Positions 18,724 through 29,348 of a DNA stretch of 56,303 bases are shown here, piece by piece (within the stretch, counting starts at the first letter, position 1; each line of letters begins with the position of its first letter). The stretch is taken from NCBI GenBank assembly GCA_030447645.1, contig JAUJOM010000021.1:1-56303 (forward strand). Direction: 5' to 3'. The position numbers were made by a program, and so were the translations under genes. The notes under the pieces were generated by a model. The model was not told where the DNA came from. It did no database searches and worked only from the letters and a program-made list of their open reading frames with translations. The stretch is from Longimicrobiaceae bacterium. GTDB lineage: Bacteria; Gemmatimonadota; Gemmatimonadetes; Longimicrobiales; Longimicrobiaceae.

Positions 18724-19116
18724 ATGTTTCACGTCCAGCCCGCGTCGGGCGAGCCGCTCTATCTTCAGCTCATCCGCCAGATCAAGAATGCCATCGCTAC
18801 CGGGGCACTCGCGCCGGGGGAGCAGCTCCCGACCGTGCGCCATCTCGCCTCCGAGTTAGTCATCAACCCGAACACGGTGGCGCGCGCGTACCGGGAACTA
18901 GAGCACGGCGGTTTGCTGGAGGAGTGCCGGGGCGGGGCTCCTTCGTGACCTACGGACATCCTCGACTCCGCGACGAGGAACGGCGGCGGCTCCTGCAAGG
19001 GTTTCTCGACCAGCTCTGGGCCTGAGGGGCGGGCACTCGGCTATGGCAGCGACGAGCTTGCCGAGATCGTTTCGGATACACTCCGGCAGCGGGCGGAGGC
19101 GGAGCGCGGCGCTTGA
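18724..19116 (+). CDS. GntR-family regulator, YtrA type, frame-disrupted
   Basis: About 130 residues. The N-terminal winged helix is clear: GEPLYLQLIRQIKNAIATGA, LAPGEQLPTVRHLASELVIN, PNTVARAYRELEHGGLLEE. After a shift near 18928 the frame reads GSFVTYGHPRLRDEERRRLL, and after another near 19022 EGRALGYGSDELAEIVSDTL ending at 19116. The short C-terminal helical part without a ligand domain is typical of the YtrA subfamily, whose members are nearly always encoded next to ABC transporters, as here. The stop overlaps the ABC gene's start. Confidence 0.85.
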
Positions 19117-20015
19117 CCGCTGCCATCCAGACCGTCGGGCTTGCCAAGTGCTTCGGGAACGCGTGGCGCTGGCGGGCACCGATCTTCACGTGCCGAGCGG
19201 CGGCATCACCGGACTCCTCGGTCCCAACGGCGCTGGCAAGTCCACGCTCCTGAAGCTCCTGTTGGGGCTTGCACGCCCGACGTCCGGAAGCGCGGCGGTG
19301 CTGGGCTTCGACGCCATACGCGACTCGATGGCCGTGCGGCGGGTGACGGCGTTCGTGCCGGAGAGCGCGCGATCTTCCCCGGATGCGGGTTCGCACCTTC
19401 TTGACCACACGCGCGCGGCCACCGTGGAGTGGAACGCGCTGCTGGCGACGCGGCTCCTCCGCCACTCGGGAAATCCGGATGCCATGCGCCTCGGGGCACT
19501 TCTCGACCGGAATGCGCAGCCGGCTACTGATCACGGCCGCGCTTGCCCGCCGCCCGCGCCTCCTGCTCGACGAGGCCACCGCGGGTCTTGATCCCGCCGC
19601 TGTGGACGACGCGCTGAGCGAGATCACCGGCGCAGCAGCAGACGGAACCACGATCCTCCTGGTGACGCACCGGCTGGAGGAGGTGGAACGGATCTGCGAC
19701 CGCGTGGCGGTGCTGCACCGCGGTCGCGTCATGCTCGAGGGTGATCTGGATGACCTCCGCGCCTCATGGCGCGCCATCGAGGTCACGCGGCATCCATCCG
19801 CAAGCAAACTGCGCGAATGGCAGGAGGTGGAACGCGTGACAATTCGCGGCGAGGTGGCACGGCTGCTTGTGCGCTCCGATCCCGAGGTGGTGCTCCACCG
19901 CCTCCGCCTGGTGGTTCCGATGTCCTCACCAGCCGCCCGGCTCACCCTGCGCGAAATCTATCTCGCGGAAACCTCCGATGGAGAGCCCGATGCTGCTGGC
20001 AGCGACCTGGCGTGA
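19113..20015 (+). CDS. ABC transporter ATP-binding protein, frame-disrupted
   Basis: About 300 residues. It starts at TTG 19113 (TAAIQTVGLAKCFG), shifts near 19155, and then shows the P-loop GLLGPNGAGKSTLLKLLLGL (Walker A). A shift near 19375 leads through FSTGMRSRLLITAALARRPR (signature region) to LLLDEATAGLDPAAVDDALS (Walker B) and TTILLVTHRLEEVERICD (H-loop). The signature is STGMR rather than the usual SGGQ, as often seen in CcmA/ABC-2 exporters. It powers the membrane protein encoded next. It is in an operon with GntR and the permease. Confidence 0.87.
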
Positions 20016-20733
20016 CCTGCGCGGGCGCACCGGCGCCGGCCTGCTGCTCGCCGTGCCGTTCGCAGCATTTGTCTCCTTCAGCTTCGCGGTGCAGCGCAGC
20101 CAGCCTGCCGACGCGGCGGCGGGGGTGATCGCCCTGGGCCGGAGCTATCCTGCGTACATCGACACGGCGTGGTTCCACCTGCCGAGTCCATCGTTCGTGA
20201 TCGCATTCGTAGCGATCCTGATCACCACCGGCGGCATTCTCGCCCGTCCGCGGTCCGAGCTGGGATTTCTGCTGGCGCTGCCGATCACCCGCCGAGCGTG
20301 GGTGCTCGCGCACCTTGCCGGCTCATCGCCGCCACGGCGCTCGTCGCTGCAGTGTGCGCGGCCGTGCTGCTGATGGGTGGCTGGTGGCAGGGAACGAGCT
20401 ACCCCGTGTTGCGAATGCTCGCGAACTCGTCCGCGGTTGTGCTGGCGGCGGTGCCGTGGGTGACAACGTCCGCGACGGTGCTCGCCTTGTGCGGCGGCCG
20501 GTCCTCGCGATCATGCTCGTCCTCGTGCTGATCGTACTTCTCCCGGATCGTGGTTCGGGCTCATGGTGCCCGCCACTCCGCATTTCGTCTCCACCGCCTG
20601 GGATCCCTGGCTGCTCGCGGATCCCCGGCTTTGGCAGCGCGGACCGCTGCTGCGCGCCTTGCTGATCAGCGCGTTGATTTCAGCCGTCGGCGTGACGGCG
20701 ACACTCCTTCACTTTGAGCGAATCGAACCATGA
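19990..20733 (+). CDS. ABC-2-type permease, frame-disrupted
   Basis: About 245 residues. The ATG at 19990 is preferred because GGAGAG precedes it (an in-frame ATG also exists at 19978). It contains about six hydrophobic segments, for example GLLLAVPFAAFVSFSFAVQR, SFVIAFVAILITTGGI, ALVAAVCAAVLLMGGWW and, in a different frame, ALLISALISAVGVTATLLHF at the C-terminus. Shifts fall near 20325 and 20530. It has no strong family motif but sits directly after the ATPase gene, and its stop overlaps the following start (ATGA). Confidence 0.72.
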
Positions 20734-22251
20734 CAGCTTACACACGAATTTTCTGCCTTGTCCTCCTCGCCCTCGGAACCGGCTGTGTCAGCGTGCCTGC
20801 CGGAAACCCCGCTCCAGGCAATGCTCCACCGGTTGCAGAACCGGCTGGATTCCCAACCGACAGCGAGATCCGGGCGATGCTGGCAGAACTGGTACCCAAT
20901 CCCAAAATCCACGGAATGGTTGTCGGCCTGCTGGAGCCGGATGGGAGCCGGCGAGTGATCGCCTACGGCAGCGCGGGGCCGGAGGGGCCGCCGCTGGATG
21001 CCGAGAGCGATGCTGGAGATTGGCTCGGTCTCCAAGGTGTTCGTTGGCGTGCTGCTGGCCGACATGGCCCGCCGGGGTGAGGTGGAACTGACGGAAGCGG
21101 TTCAGCGGTTGCTGCCTCCGCGTGTTCGTGTTCCCTCGCGCAACGGGAAGCAGATCACGCTTCCTCGACCTCGCCACCATGACCTCCGGATTGCCGGCCA
21201 TGCCGGGGAACTCCCCCCAACCGGATCCTGCGAGGGCGCACGCAAGCTACACCATGGAGCAGATATACGACTTTCCGTCCAGCTACGAGCTGCCGCGCGA
21301 TCCGGGCGAGAAGTTCGAGTACTCGAACCTCAGTCTTCTCGGCCACGCCCTGGCGCTGCGTGCCCGGCAAGCCGTACGAAGCTTTGCTCCGGGAACGGGT
21401 GCTGGCACCGCTTGGCATGGAACAAACCGCCATCACGCTCACGCCGGAGATGGAGCGCCGACTCACCCAGGCACCAATGGGTTCGGCGATCCGCAGCCGT
21501 ATTTCGTCGCGCCCGCCTTCATTGCTTCCGGGAGCCTGAAATCGACGATGAACGACATGCTCCGTTTCGCGGCGGCCAACCTTCCCAAGATACGACACGG
21601 CGTCTACGGCGCACTGCGAGACAGCCGCCGTCCCTTGCGGCCCATCGATGAAGCTGGGACTCCATGGCGCTCGCGGGGGAGCGGATCACGGGTCGCTGGC
21701 CTCAATGGCGGAACCTCGGCTACAACAGCTCTCTCCTTGTCGATCGGAGCGGGCCGAGCCATCATCGTGATGACGAATATCGCAGGCCGCGAGAGCACCC
21801 TTCTGGGGGTCCACCTGATGAACCCCGATAAGTCCCCGAGGCCAAGCCTTCGGTTGGGCGCGCCGTACTTACGTCTACTGCACTGCGGGGTTGCAGGCGG
21901 CGATCACGCGGTACCGCACACTGCGGGCGACGGCGCCCGACAGCTGGCGCTTCGATGAGCAGGAACTCAACGCCGTCGGCTACTGGCTGCTGGGCAGCAA
22001 GGCCGTCGAGGATGCCATCACCATATTCCAGCCGAACGTGGAGATGTACCCTGAGGTACCGGAACCCGCACGACAGCCTGGGTGACGCGTACTTCGCGGG
22101 GGGGCGGATGCAGGAGGCGGTAGCGAGTTACCGACGAGCAGTCGCGCTGGCCCAAGCGGTCAATCACCCCAACCCGCTGGCTACCAGGCGAGCCAGAGAG
22201 GGCAATCCAGCAGCTGGGGGAAATAGCCACCGGGATAACTCGCAAACTTGA
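20730..22251 (+). CDS. Serine hydrolase (class C beta-lactamase/PBP-like) with TPR-like tail, lipoprotein, frame-disrupted
   Basis: Begins MTAYTRIFCLVLLALGTGC, a lipoprotein signal. The beta-lactamase-type catalytic Ser-x-x-Lys is in EIGSVSKVFVGVLLADMARR (about residue 95) and the Tyr-x-Asn is in KFEYSNLSLLGHALA. Later ASGSLKSTMNDMLRFAAANL and a SIGAGRAIIVMTNIAG-like strand complete the fold. The C-terminus (RNPHDSLGDAYFAGGRMQEA, VASYRRAVALAQ) looks like tetratricopeptide repeats, as in many exported serine hydrolases of this type. Six or more frame changes are needed. It is encoded last in the GntR-ABC operon, so hydrolysis and export may act on the same compound (inference). Confidence 0.75.
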
Positions 22252-22745
22252 GCGGAGCGGAACTCGCTGGAACGAGAATCGAAACGTTGAGGATCAGCCT
22301 GGGCCGATTGTAGCGGCGATGGAACCAACGGCTCGGAGGCGGAGTGTTGCCGAAGATTTGCCCAATGCGACACCTTACAAGGTGCCGGGCATTCGCGGCG
22401 ATCAGCTACACAAGCGTCTTCGCGAACGCCCCAGAGCGTCCGCGTGGACCGGGCCTTGCCGTAGCGCGCGAGCGCCAGCGGCTGGATGTTCCGGCTGCAC
22501 AGCCGGAAAGAGTTACGGAACGGCGTAGGGCTCCCCCGCCGTCACGAGGTCCGGCCGGGGACCTTGCGCCGCACCCCGGTAGGTGGCTAGGCGTACGATC
22601 TGGCGCCGCGTACCGGACGTTATTCTGGGGAGATTGATCCGCCCGGAATGGACTATCCGGGGCTTGATAGCGCCAACTACCGCCGGACTGGCAAATGCGG
22701 TGAAGCGGTATCCGTCCGCTGAAACGTCGCGCTGAGCATGACATC
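22252..22745. other. About 500 bases without a recognisable gene
   Basis: Several short open frames exist on both strands but none shows a family motif, a plausible start or a coherent composition. Possibly eroded coding DNA; I cannot say of what. Confidence 0.4.
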
Positions 22746-22774
22746 TTGACTTCTTACCGAGGGCGGCGTTAGAT
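22746..22774 (+). promoter_or_regulatory. Strong sigma70-like promoter before the DUF4011 gene
   Basis: TTGACT (22746-22751) and TTAGAT (22769-22774) are separated by exactly 17 bases, close to the housekeeping consensus. The element is about 40 bases before the first ATG (22813) of the DUF4011-helicase gene and points towards it. Confidence 0.6.
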
Positions 22775-22812
22775 GGTCTCAGGGCCCGCCAGCCAGGCCA
22801 CCTCGCTATCAT

Positions 22813-25800
22813 ATGGTGCATCTTTTTCTATGCGCAGTGGTTGCATGGGCTCACGACGTGGCCTGCCGAGTTCGTTCAGGCCCGAGCCTGCCAGTTTCTA
22901 CAAACCAACTCAGCGTTATCGGCGTAGAACGCGAGCCCAACTTGTCGATCAATACTCTTGCTGGATCCGAAGACACCACAGCTCAGCACCCGCGGGCGAG
23001 TGCGGTGGGCAGTGATCCGGAAGCAAGGATTGCGGCTTCGATCGACAATTGGAAACGCAAGCTGCTCGATGTCTCCAAGCGGAACCGTTCGCTGAACTTC
23101 CGGGTGAACAAGGTGTCCACGGTCACGATCTTGGATGAGCAACCTGCGGAGGTCTTTCGGCAACTCTACATCCGTGGCAAGCCAATGCGGTTTCTGGCTA
23201 CCCCTGAAGAAGAAGGCAGTAGTGGTGTGGAACGAGGCGAGCCCACCGACCCGCTGGGCCAGGTGTTTGAAGAGGAGGATGAGGCACTCGGGGCTGACTT
23301 CGTCCCATATGATCCGCAGTCACTCGGCGAGCGTCATACGGACGACTGGCTGCAAACCTCCGCCAACCCGAAGCGCTGGACAAATCGCTCCGCCGCTTGG
23401 ACGAGCAGGCGAGGCTCGCGATCGAGGAGCAGGGTGTAAACACCCTGTTTCTCGCCCTGGGCATGCTCCACTACACGGAGCTTCAGCCAACTGAGCAGGT
23501 ACAGAGCGCCGCTCCTGCTCTTGCCGGTCGAGCTATCCCGTCGCTCAGCTCGGTCGCGCTACCAGATTGATGCGTGACAGACGACGATCCAATCGTCAAC
23601 CGCGATATCGCCGATAGCCCCAGGCCGATGGGTGCTCGCTTCCAGAAATCACTCCGATTCCGCTGCGGTTCCGGACGACTATGATCTCCAGACACTCTTT
23701 TCCACCACTGAACTGATTGCCGAAGGGTTGGGCGGTCAAGGCAGACAGGTTTATCTGGCTCTTTTCCTCTCTGTAGTTTCGTTATGGTACAGGACCTGGA
23801 AGCGAACGGCCAGCCGATGAGTAAGCACTGCTTGATCCGGCAGCTCGTGACCCGGCTCTGGGGGTCAGCTTGCCGGTCTGCCTGGAATATGAGTTCGTGG
23901 GATGGAGCCGGATCGGGAGTACCTGCCGGAATCGACCTTTTCAGGTGGTCGATGCGGACTGAGCCAGCTCCGCGCGACTGCGGCTTTCCGCCAGAGATTA
24001 CGACCTCGTCATCGAGGGGCCACCGGGAACGGGCAAATCGTAGACGATCACCAACCTGATCGCGCAGGCACTTGCCGCGGACAAGTCGGTGCTGTCGGTG
24101 TGGCCGAGAAGATGGCGGCGCTCAGCGTTGTTCATGATCGGCTGGTGGCGAGCGGGTCCGGCGAGTTCGCCCGGAGATGTATTCACCGAAGGCCAACAAG
24201 CGGGCGGTGAAGAGCGAAACCGCGTCCGCGCTGAGTCGCCTTGCTTGCGGTGTTGCCGCACCTATCGTCTTCCACCACGCGGCTCCCGCACGTTCGCCAG
24301 ATGTTTGACCTGAATATGCACGAGCGGTGCACGCCCCCCACGGCACCCTGTCGATCTGGCCGTATCGCGCCTATGGCGAACTGGCCGCGCACTCCTCGGC
24401 GCCGCGCCTCCTGCTTACGGCTCCGATCGATTCGGTGACACGCGAGCAGCTGGATCAAACAGTTCGCGTGATCTACAGACCTCGCCGCGGTTGCAACCGC
24501 CGAGATCGGCACGCCGGCCGAGCACCCGGCGGGGCAGAAAGACATTCCATTCGAGGATGATCCTGCGGGGATTCGGGAAGCGCGCGAGAGAGCCTGCTTC
24601 AGCGCAACCAGCGGATCTGCGGCGCCGTGCGGATGTTGCTCATCCAGCTACTTCGCTTCCACCGATTCGCACCTTTCCAGGTGGATACTCGCGCCGAAGT
24701 CAGCAGCGGTGCGAGGCGCTCGCCGGGAGCGCCGGTGACTGTGTTGCAAAGCCAAGCGTGGAACGCCCACTCCCGAGGCATCCGCGCTCGCTGCACGCGT
24801 GCGCGAACTGGGACTGAAGCAGCGTGTCGAGCATCATTTCATGGGCCGGAGGTGCTGGAGCAGGAACATGCGGCCGATATCGCGTATGTCAAGCATGTAG
24901 TCGTGGCATCTTCAGTTTTCTGGCATTCTTGACGGCCGATACCGCTCTGATAAAACGTCGGCCCGCCACGCTTCTTCCAGAGTTTCGCTGATCGACCAGG
25001 CTAACGAGATGAAGGAGGGGGACCGCCTCGTGCGGAGCGACGGCACTTGCGAGAGGTGAAGTCGGGGCGAGAGCTTTTGGGAGTTTGGGGAGTCTTCCTC
25101 CTGGGACCTGCTGGACAGTTGCCATCCGCTGGGTGGTGGAGTTTCGAGGCATCTGCGTCCGCTACGGCTCCGAGGGCTGCGCTAGAAATCGCCTATGTCC
25201 CGACACCTGATGTCTCGGATATAGACGGGCTGAAGCAGGTGAGCGCAGGTGCGTGCAGGAGGAACTTGAAGATCGCGCCGTTGTCAGTGGCCTGACGGCT
25301 ACCTCGGAGAGGTACGTCACTCGCGGAGATGAGCGAGCGTGTCCACACCCTTGCACAAGAACATCCGGCGCGGTCAATGGGCAGCCTTCGAGGCTGCTCG
25401 TCAGACGGTAGCGCACGGGCTCGCGCGCGAAATGCTCCCGGCAGCAATGGAGAGCCAGGTATCCTTTCGGGATCTCGCTCTGGCCTCTCCTGCGAGCCTT
25501 CTGGTTATGAAGTGGTTCTCCGCGTGGTGCACGAGAGGGGAGGCGCTCGCGTTTCACACGCTCACGCAGCTGAGCAGCGCGTCGCTGAGAGTTTCGTGCG
25601 CTGGATAACGAGCGTGTTCTCTCGAGAACCGGGCTGCACTCGTGGGGCGGCTTCGGGATCGCGTGCAGCACAAGCTGCACGTCTCTAGGGCAGCCGCGGG
25701 GCTCCCGTATCTGCGGCGTGAAATGGCTCGGCGGCGGGGTCTGGCTCCGCTCCGGAGGACGATGAAGCAAGCAGAGCCGGCCATCCGTGCGATCAAGCCC

Positions 25801-27115
25801 TGCTTTCCTCATGAGCCCCTGACCGCCGCGCAGTACCTGGACGGCTCCGCCCCCACGTTCGATTCGGTCATCTTCGACGAAGCGTCGCAGCTTCCCGCTG
25901 AGGATGCGGTGGGCGCGATAACCGCGGCAACCGTCTCTATTGTCGTCGGTGATCCGAAGCAGCTTCCGCCCACCAACTTCTTCGCGGTCAGCGTGGGTCA
26001 GACCCATGCACCCTGGCTGACGACGGAACCCCGCTGTACGAGGATGCCGAAGAGCATTCTGGAGGAGTTCATGGGGGCGGGCGTTCCGATGAGCCGGCTC
26101 GGTGGCACTACCGAAGCGCACGAGTCGCTGATCAACTTTTCCAACATCAGCTTTTACGACGCTGACCTCTACACCTTCCCTAGCGTTGAGAGCGGCACGG
26201 ATGGCGGGCTTCAGTTTGGTCTTGTGGCGGACGGTATACGAGGAAGGACTGAACCCCGGCGAGGTGGCGTGTCGCCGACTCCGTGGTGCGCTTCGTCAAG
26301 GAGCAGCTCGCAAGGCAGGAGCGTGGAGAAAAGCCGCTGTCGTTGGGTGTAGGCACGTTCAACATGCGCCAACAGCTTGGAATTCAGGACGAGCTGGAGA
26401 AGCGCCGCAGAGATGATCCCTCCATCGAGCCCTTCTTCAGTCGTGGGCTGGAGGAGCCGTTATTCGTCAAAAACCTGGAAAACATCCAGGGTGACGAGCG
26501 GGATGTAATCTTTATCAGCGTTACCTACGCCAAGGGGCCGGACGGTAGACTGCGCTACAACTTCGGACCCCTGAATGGTCAGAATGGGTGGCGCCGCCTC
26601 AACGTTCTCACAACGCGAGCGCGCCAGCAAATGCGCGTCTTCTCGTCTATGAGAGGGGACGAGATCAACGCAGCCGCAACTACTTCAGACGGAGCGAAAC
26701 TGCTGCGGGAGTTTCTGAATTACGCGGAGCACGGGCGGCTGGAGAGCACGAGCACGAGCCTCGCCGCTGACACGGAGTCACCCTTCGAGCGCGATGTGCT
26801 GATGGAACTCACGCGCCGCAATCTCGGTTGTGCTCAGGTTGGGGTGGCCGGCTACCGAGTGGATCTGGGGCATTCTCGACGACGCAGACCCTGGGCGGTT
26901 CTCTGCGGGGATCGAGCGGTGACAGGTAGTCGCTACCCATTCGTCGAAGTCCCGCACGGGACCGTGATGACTTCAGACAGCAGGTGCTTGAAGTACGGGG
27001 ATGAACAACCACCACGCGTGTGATCACCCGATTGGTTCGGCGATCGGCAGGGGCAGATCGACGGCTGCCTGGCCTGATTGAAGAAGCTCGTGCCCGCGCG
27101 GTGAGGAAGCGGTAG
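22813..27115 (+). pseudogene. DUF4011-helicase-nuclease protein (Hhe-like), heavily frame-disrupted
   Basis: Reconstructed over 4.3 kb. Order: N-terminal DUF4011 (EARIAASIDNWKRKLLDVSK, RNRSLNFRVNKVSTVTILDE; GVNTLFLALGMLHYTE); superfamily-1 helicase Walker A (DYDLVIEGPPGTGKS then TITNLIAQALAADKSV); UPF1-like motif II FDSVIFDEASQLPAEDAVGA with motif III VVGDPKQLPPTNFF; C-terminal helicase motifs VKNLENIQGDERDVIFISVT and LNVLTTRARQQM. A nuclease-like tail follows (ESPFERDVLMELTRR, VAGYRVDLG), related to Vsr/DUF559-type domains. This domain order matches Hhe (helicase, DUF4011, Vsr) anti-phage proteins. More than ten frame breaks make it non-functional as read. GTG 23005 is an alternative start at the beginning of DUF4011. 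Confidence 0.78.
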
Positions 27116-27534
27116 CGGAGCGAAGCGCGAGGCGTTCAGCGGCAGAAGCAGCGCCCGACGAGAGTGGCGGAAGAAACCGAGCGTGGAAAGGCGCGACAGC
27201 CAAACAGCTAATACTGGTGTCGCGGATACGTCCCGCCCGAACGCTTTTGCCGTACACCTGACACCTGGGAGGAAAGAGCGCGAGCGGTTGCGAATGTGTT
27301 ACCGATCTCCCCGAACACCTGTTACCTATGTACCCAGAACGTACAAAACTTGGGGGAAGGGGGCGCGGTAGCAGAGCACGCGCTCCTGCTGGTACATGGT
27401 TCGCAGGGAGTTCTCAATCCCCGGGTTGCCAGGTTTGCACGTCTCTTGTGCACCGGCTATTGACACCCGACCTTGAGCTTCGCACGCGCCCAAGTACTGC
27501 CCCGAAAGCCATGGCCCACGGAGATGAACATAAA
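27116..27534. other. Non-coding spacer with an IS-end-like repeat
   Basis: About 420 bases between the broken helicase gene and the GNAT gene. Short frames show no homology I recognise. The segment 27295-27340, annotated separately, resembles the end of an insertion sequence. Otherwise I see nothing. Confidence 0.45.
27295..27340. mobile_element. Possible insertion-sequence terminus remnant
   Basis: Two related units start at TGTTACC (27297 and 27320, period 23): TGTTACCGATCTCCCCGAAC and TGTTACCTATGTACCCAGAA. Repeated TGTTACC-type units with ATGT...CC are common at the ends of IS21/IS481-type elements, where the transposase binds. No transposase gene is present. The family call is from memory and tentative. 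Confidence 0.35.
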
Positions 27535-28095
27535 ATGCCTATACCTACCGAGCGGCTGGAGCTGGTACCCGCCACACCTGACCTGATCCGTGCCGCCCTC
27601 GTAGACGACGCGTACCTGGGCAAGTGCCTCGGGGCGCGTATCCCCGCGAGCTGGCCGCCCGAGTTCTACGAGCCCATGGGGCTGGAGTATACACTCCTGC
27701 GGCTGGAAGCAGGACCGGAACAGGCTGGCTGGTGGATGCACTACTTCGTCCTGCGGAGTGAGTCCGAAGACGGGCGGGTTGTTATCGGCACCGGAGGCTA
27801 CAAGGGGCCACCCCACGAAAACGGCACGGTGGAGATAGGTTACACCGTGGCGTCCGAGTATCAGCGGCGGGGGTACGCCACCGAAGCAAGCCAGGGACTG
27901 GTGAGGCACGCCTTCACGTTCCCGGAAGTCCACCGAGTGGTGGCAGAAACATTCACGGACCTGACCCCTTCAATTGGCGTGCTGGAAAAACTCGGGTTTC
28001 GATATGTGGGCGATGGGGAGGAGGCAGGTGTAATCTGGTTTGAACTCCTGAGGGAGGAATACACTCCACATGGATACCCAACGCTAGCTGGTTGA
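27535..28095 (+). CDS. GNAT-family N-acetyltransferase (RimJ/RimL-like)
   Basis: 186 residues from the ATG at 27535, chosen because GGAGATG lies about 12 bases before it (an in-frame ATG at 27511 is possible). It carries the acetyl-CoA-binding motif VEIGYTVASEYQRRGYATEA (Q/R-x-x-G-x-G/A), and the motif B/C segment HRVVAETFTDLTPSIGVLEKL GF typical of the RimJ/RimL group, which acetylates protein N-termini or small amines. The stop overlaps the TTG start of the FAD oxidase, so the pair is translationally coupled. Intact, unlike the region to its left. Confidence 0.9.
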   Translation: MPIPTERLELVPATPDLIRAALVDDAYLGKCLGARIPASWPPEFYEPMGLEYTLLRLEAGPEQAGWWMHYFVLRSESEDGRVVIGTGGYKGPPHENGTVEIGYTVASEYQRRGYATEASQGLVRHAFTFPEVHRVVAETFTDLTPSIGVLEKLGFRYVGDGEEAGVIWFELLREEYTPHGYPTLAG

Positions 28096-29252
28096 GATCT
28101 GTTGATGTGGTAGTAATCGGCGCCGGGGTGATCGGTGCGAGCATTGCTTATCACCTGGCGGCGCGGGGCTGTTCACGCGTCCTGGTGCTGGACTGCGGCG
28201 AGCAGCCTGGCCAGGGCAGCACTGGCAGGGCAACAGGAGGATTCCGGGCCCAGTTTGGATCCGCGATCAACGTCCGGCTGTCCTTGCTGTCCCGCGAAAA
28301 GCTGCGGCGCGTTCAGGATGAGCTCGGCGTCGACTCTGGATACCGCCCTTGTGGCTATCTTTTTCTCGCACGCGATGCGGACCAACTCGCTGCGCTTCTC
28401 GCTGCTCAGCATGTGCAGCACGCCGCGGGTCTTTACGAAGCGCGGCAGGTAGATGCGGGCGCCTTCCAGCAGCTCAATCCCGCCGTGAACTCCGAAGGAC
28501 TGGCAGGTGGGGTCTTTTGTCCCACCGATGGATTCATCCGGCCGCTGGATCTCCTGCGCGGGTACATCGACGGTGCAAAGCGGCTCGGCGTCCAGTTCAG
28601 CTACGCTCAGCCCTGTGAAGGCTTCAGAATGGATGGGGACCGGATTGCCGCCGTTCAGACCCCGGCTGGGCAGATCGCCGCGGCCTGGGTGGTGAACGCC
28701 GCCGGTGCATGGGCAGCTCAGGTAGCGCGGCACGCCGGAGTGCGGATTCCAATCACCCCGTTGCGTCGCCAGGTAGCCGCCACCCATCCGGGGGATTGGC
28801 TCCCGGAAGAGATGCCGATGACTATCTTTGTGGAAGACGGCTTTCATCTGCGGGTGCGCGACGGGCGGGTACTTCTCCTCTGGCCGGACCAGCCCCGAGA
28901 AGACGATCCGTTCGACGCCAGCTTCGATGACGCGTGGCTTGCCCCGGTGCTGTCGCGCGCCCACGAACGGATACCGTGCCTGGCTGACGTGCCCATAGAC
29001 CGGGCGAGGTGCTGGGCGGGATTGTACGAGATGTCCCCGGACAAGCACGCGCTGCTTGGCCTGGCTCCGGGGGTGGAGAACCTGTATCTGGCAAATGGCT
29101 CTTCCGGCCACGGTGTCATGCATGCGCCGGCACTCGGGCAGCTGCTTGCCGAAATGATTCTGGACGGCAGGGCAACCACGCTGGACGCGCATGCACTTCG
29201 GCCCAGCCGGTTCGCGGAGGGGCAACCCAACGAGGGAACAGCATTGCTCTGA
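28092..29252 (+). CDS. FAD-dependent oxidoreductase (DAO/sarcosine-oxidase-like)
   Basis: 386 residues, intact. The N-terminal Rossmann motif DVVVIGAGVIGASIAYHLAA binds FAD, followed by the ATG-type region GSTGRATGGFRAQFGS. The C-terminal CWAGLYEMSPDKHALLG and NLYLANGSSGHGVMHAPALG are standard for D-amino-acid oxidase/sarcosine oxidase-like (DAO) enzymes, which oxidise amines or amino acids to imines. The start is a TTG at 28092 that overlaps the GNAT stop (TTGA). The exact substrate is unknown. With the acetyltransferase it may form an amino-compound degradation pair (inference). Confidence 0.92.
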   Translation: MRSVDVVVIGAGVIGASIAYHLAARGCSRVLVLDCGEQPGQGSTGRATGGFRAQFGSAINVRLSLLSREKLRRVQDELGVDSGYRPCGYLFLARDADQLAALLAAQHVQHAAGLYEARQVDAGAFQQLNPAVNSEGLAGGVFCPTDGFIRPLDLLRGYIDGAKRLGVQFSYAQPCEGFRMDGDRIAAVQTPAGQIAAAWVVNAAGAWAAQVARHAGVRIPITPLRRQVAATHPGDWLPEEMPMTIFVEDGFHLRVRDGRVLLLWPDQPREDDPFDASFDDAWLAPVLSRAHERIPCLADVPIDRARCWAGLYEMSPDKHALLGLAPGVENLYLANGSSGHGVMHAPALGQLLAEMILDGRATTLDAHALRPSRFAEGQPNEGTALL

Positions 29253-29348
29253 TGGAGCGCACGACCTCGCTGTGCCTCCTTGACGCCGAACTGAATCGGG
29301 TCCAGCTTGAGGTAATACTCGCATATGTTTACCCGAACGCATAATCCC

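Noticed and set aside
27183..27371. 62-codon plus-strand frame in the spacer before the GNAT gene
   Set aside because: No homology, it crosses the IS-end-like repeat and has no ribosome binding site.
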